Origin: RGIG3009 sp964389495
Lineage (GTDB): Bacteria; Bacillota; Clostridia; Oscillospirales; Acutalibacteraceae
Assembly (NCBI GenBank): GCA_964389495.1
Contig: CAYMDU010000013.1
Span: 1-25,247 of the forward strand
Direction of reading: 5' to 3'
Length of the DNA: 25,247 nucleotides
Notes under the pieces: model-generated
What the model saw: only the letters and a program-made list of their open reading frames with translations
The model's database searches: none
Told to the model about the DNA's origin: nothing
Shown: piece after piece, positions 22,837-25,247 of the stretch
Numbering within the stretch: the first letter of the stretch is position 1
How the letters are laid out: every line of letters begins with the position of its first letter
Program-made: the position numbers and the translations under genes

Positions 22837-24262
22837 CAGCTTCAATGAGATCGACGATGATATTTTAGAACGCAGTGATCGAATAAACAGTAAATCCAAG
22901 GAGAACGCGCAAATCGTTATACTGTGGCACAGAAGTTTGGTAGCATTTGTTGTTACAATTCTCATGATCGTACTGTCCGTTGGTGCGGCCATGGCTGCCA
23001 GTCCGGCATTTCGGGAATTGGTATTTCAATTTTTTCAAATCGATCAAGTGCAAACGATTCCGGAAAGCTCCATGAATTCCGCCATAACCGTTGATACCAT
23101 GTTTGCGGAACCAAGTGTTGCCATTGGCAATAGAATACAAGGAAAACATGTTCACACACCCGTATCAACATTGGCTCAAAACGGCGTTTTTCTGATATGC
23201 ACCGACGATGTACATACCAAACAAGGCAGTCATTACGATGCATATGTGGAAAAGCAAGGCGAATTTATCAAACTTTCGGAGCATACCTTTGCGCAAAACT
23301 ATGCTCTGCACGGGGTAACCTTTTGTGTCCGGTTTGATTGGGTGGAATACGACAATAAAGCCATTGTCACTTGGATAGATGAAAATGCCGCTTTCAAAAT
23401 TCCGGAAAATGCCGGCAATTCATTCGCACTGCTAATTCAACTGATTTTCACTTTCGCCAATGACAATGGCGATAATACGGAATCCTACTATCCCGTGCTT
23501 CTCAACCTGTGCACCGGTGAATTGACCGATATTCTATCTGAAACAGGGGCGACAAAATTAAAAGAAATCGGCAACTCTGCAATTTCTGAGGATTTCACTA
23601 AAATGCTTTTATGTAACACAGAAAAAGATGGCTACACTCTTTACTATGTCGATTTAACCACAAAGCAAATGTACAGTTTGGATGAATTGTCCGGAGAAAA
23701 AGTGGATTCCTGCAGCTTGATAGAAAACACACTTGCGTGCTGGTCGCTGACAGAGGAATATTACAAAGCATGGAATATTGACCTTGCTACATTTCAAAGA
23801 ACAGAGCTGTTTGATTCTGTTTTTAATGCCGCCACTTCAAAAAAAGTCGAGGCGGGAATTGTGTTTATGATGGGGTTTGACAGTTGGGTTCACGAAGGAA
23901 CTGTATACACAGGAAGTGCCTTTGCACTAGAAGTGGACAAAGCGCAGAATGTTTTTGTGATTGACCTGGCAACCGGGAAAAAAGCACCCATAGAGGGTTG
24001 CACCTGGATAGCCGATGTTCAACAAATCCCTTGTCCGGACGGAAAGAAACTGCTTTTGACAGCATGCCCCGATTGGCAAGACTATACCTATGTGGGCGTG
24101 CTTGATTTTGAAAAGCTAACCTATACAGCGTTTTCAAGAGAAAATCAGCAAAACGAACACCTTGCTGACTGGTTTAACAACACCACCGTTGTTATCTGCG
24201 GAGAAATCAGCCCGGAATCTTTATGTAGCGATTATTACCTGTATCATTTTCAAGCAGAATAA
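22814..24262 (+). CDS. Single-pass membrane protein, probable anti-sigma factor with extracytoplasmic sensor domain
   Basis: The 482-residue protein starts MNRNDLYSSFNEIDDDILER. This short acidic cytoplasmic segment (1-38) resembles the N-termini of membrane proteins paired with sigma factors in Clostridia. One TM helix follows (about 41-62, LVAFVVTILMIVLSVGAAMA), then SPAFRELVFQFFQIDQVQTI (63-82) just outside it. The remaining 400 residues are extracytoplasmic, with beta-rich repeats such as GYTLYYVDLTTKQMYSLDE and NVFVIDLATGKK that suggest a propeller. The cytoplasmic part is too short for a classical zinc anti-sigma domain. The ATG at 22814 is 9 bp after AAGGAGG; an in-frame TTG at 22811 would add one residue. 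It overlaps the sigma gene by 23 bp. The anti-sigma role is inferred from position and layout. Confidence 0.75.
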   Translation: MNRNDLYSSFNEIDDDILERSDRINSKSKENAQIVILWHRSLVAFVVTILMIVLSVGAAMAASPAFRELVFQFFQIDQVQTIPESSMNSAITVDTMFAEPSVAIGNRIQGKHVHTPVSTLAQNGVFLICTDDVHTKQGSHYDAYVEKQGEFIKLSEHTFAQNYALHGVTFCVRFDWVEYDNKAIVTWIDENAAFKIPENAGNSFALLIQLIFTFANDNGDNTESYYPVLLNLCTGELTDILSETGATKLKEIGNSAISEDFTKMLLCNTEKDGYTLYYVDLTTKQMYSLDELSGEKVDSCSLIENTLACWSLTEEYYKAWNIDLATFQRTELFDSVFNAATSKKVEAGIVFMMGFDSWVHEGTVYTGSAFALEVDKAQNVFVIDLATGKKAPIEGCTWIADVQQIPCPDGKKLLLTACPDWQDYTYVGVLDFEKLTYTAFSRENQQNEHLADWFNNTTVVICGEISPESLCSDYYLYHFQAE

Positions 24263-24292
24263 TCACGCAAATCAACAGAGGAGAAAAATCTC

Positions 24293-25115
24293 ATGAAACA
24301 GCTATTCACAGTTTCCTTGGCAGCTTTTTTCCTGCTAAATTTGGCAGGATGTCAACAATCGGATTTCGCTTCAACTATAACCACAACAAATTCCAAGGTG
24401 CAGGAGACAGAAGTTGCCACTTCGTCGGCAACGCAAGTCCATACCAATTCATCAACGAATCAATACTCAACAAAAAGCACAACAAAGCCAACGCCATCCG
24501 TATCAACCTCGGCGATTTCACAATCAACTCTTTTTCGTGAGCCAAAGGATACGGATTTTGTTCGTATTCTTGACTATATTCCAACCGCCAGGGTGGAATT
24601 GCCATATGCAACCACCGACAACTTCACCGGCTGTCAAATTTATGATTTCACAGACTGCTATCTTCGATATGGTACTCTTAAAAAGTTGGTTAAGGTTAGC
24701 AACGAATTGTCCGAACAGGGGATTGGCTTATTGATTTGGGACGGTTTCCGTCCTGTTGCAGCCCAAGAAAAACTGTGGGAGATCTGTCCCGATCCTGCTT
24801 TTGTGTCCCATCCGATAACCGGCAAGCGAAGCCACTGCAGAGGAAACACAGTGGATATTTCTCTCTATGATTTGAATAGCGGTAAGGATCTGCCTGTTCC
24901 AACCGGCTATGACAATTTCACCGCCTATGCCGACCGCGATTACAGTGATTGCTCAAAAGAAGCTGCCCAAAATGCACGGTTGTTGGAACAGACCATGGAG
25001 AANNNNNNNNNNCACTTCCTATTTTGCAGAATGGTGGCACTTTGCCGACGCCCAAAATTATCCGGTTGAAGAAGTCTTCAATCCGGCAATCTCTGACACT
25101 TTCCAAAATGAATAG
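24293..25115 (+). CDS. D-alanyl-D-alanine dipeptidase lipoprotein (M15D, VanX/DdpX-like), interrupted by an assembly gap
   Basis: VanX-type enzymes are zinc dipeptidases that hydrolyse D-Ala-D-Ala. The N-terminus is a lipoprotein signal with the lipobox LAGC (C20). A Ser/Thr-rich tether (about 24-80) follows, then the catalytic domain: YIPTARVELPYATTDNF (95-111), WDGFRP with R153, SHCRGNTVD with zinc ligands H181 and D188, and EWWHF with the catalytic Glu and third zinc ligand. EWWHF lies in another frame only because 10 N (25003-25012) interrupt the gene; I treat it as one intact gene ending at 25115. As a lipoprotein it must act outside the membrane, unlike cytoplasmic VanX, and no other van genes are seen. 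It starts 30 bp after the probable anti-sigma gene, behind GAGGAG. Confidence 0.85.
25003..25012. other. Assembly gap (10 N)
   Basis: Ten undetermined bases lie inside the dipeptidase gene. Reading-frame logic says the true gap length is a multiple of three, and the family pattern Met-x-x-x-Gly-Phe before the EWWHF region fits nine bases. Confidence 0.95.
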
Positions 25116-25170
25116 GTCTATTGTAAAACATTCTCCCACTTTTTCTTTTTAAAAACTTGCGACTTTCCTC

Positions 25171-25199
25171 TTGACAGAGCCTGCCGCCTGTGGTATACT
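25171..25199 (+). promoter_or_regulatory. Sigma-A promoter of a tRNA gene
   Basis: Consensus TTGACA (25171-25176), a 17-bp spacer and TATACT (25194-25199) preceded by TGG. It lies 29 bp before the tRNA 5' end, typical of strong stable-RNA promoters. Confidence 0.8.
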
Positions 25200-25228
25200 T
25201 TAATTGTCCTCAAAAAGGATGCGTATAT

Positions 25229-25247
25229 CGCGGGATGGAGCAGGGGT
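25229..25247 (+). tRNA. Partial tRNA gene, probably initiator tRNA-fMet (5' end only)
   Basis: CGCGGGATGGAGCAGGGGT matches the start of bacterial initiator tRNA: acceptor strand CGCGGGA (1-7), T8, G9 and D-stem GAGC (10-13), then AG. A 5'-terminal C is typical of tRNA-fMet, which has an unpaired position 1-72. The anticodon is outside the window, so identity is inferred. Confidence 0.65.

Noticed and set aside
24293..25115. Frameshifted pseudogene of a VanX-like dipeptidase
   Set aside because: The frame change coincides exactly with the 10-N gap, and all catalytic residues are present on both sides. An assembly placeholder explains it.
1..25247. CRISPR array, prophage, insertion sequence or biosynthetic gene cluster
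   Set aside because: No regularly spaced direct repeats, transposase, integrase, phage structural genes or synthase domains were found on either strand.

Overview
The window looks like chromosomal DNA of a Bacillota bacterium, most likely a gut-type member of class Clostridia (Oscillospirales/Ruminococcaceae-like). Reasons: strong GGAGG ribosome sites before nearly every gene, sigma-A type promoters (TTGACA/TATAAT), the firmicute blocks ruvC-ruvA-ruvB and ecfA1-ecfA2-ecfT-truA, a ClpE-type zinc-finger Clp ATPase, and a sigma factor/anti-sigma pair of a kind common in Clostridia. I saw no phage genes, transposase or CRISPR array. This is inference from gene content; no 16S or other marker is present.

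Layout. 1-2170 (minus strand): the start of a small membrane protein gene and an ABC-F translation-factor ATPase. They are transcribed away from a symmetric divergent promoter that also drives uridine phosphorylase (2280-3056, plus strand). 3125-14341 (plus strand) is a long housekeeping run: ruvCAB (Holliday junction processing), an RlmI-like methyltransferase, the energy-coupling module of ECF vitamin transporters, tRNA pseudouridine synthase truA, a membrane-anchored DUF5711-type protein, CvpA, PgsA and a zinc-finger Clp unfoldase. Genes are 2-13 bp apart or overlap, except where a second promoter precedes cvpA. 14354-15900: a MATE efflux gene with a consensus promoter, a stem-loop in its leader and a strong terminator shared with the convergent operon. 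15951-19302 (minus strand): two intracellular glycosidases, GH36 alpha-galactosidase-like and GH29 alpha-L-fucosidase-like, with LacI/CcpA-like palindromes at their promoter.

19465-22134 (plus strand) is a complete polar amino acid ABC transporter: lipoprotein receptor, permease and ATPase, with ArgR-like boxes and a terminator. Its receptor appears circularly permuted: the segment that normally ends this receptor family lies directly after the lipoprotein signal, and the protein stops where that segment would normally begin. Its ATPase carries an extra basic/aromatic insert after the Q-loop. This is the most unusual locus in the window.

22166-25115 (plus strand): a sigma-70-like factor, a single-pass membrane protein that is probably its anti-sigma partner, and a VanX-like D-Ala-D-Ala dipeptidase lipoprotein interrupted by a 10-N assembly gap. 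The window ends in a promoter and the first 19 nt of what looks like an initiator tRNA gene. No gene-free stretch exceeds 300 bp; the longest (19303-19576 and 22027-22257) hold the regulatory sites listed.
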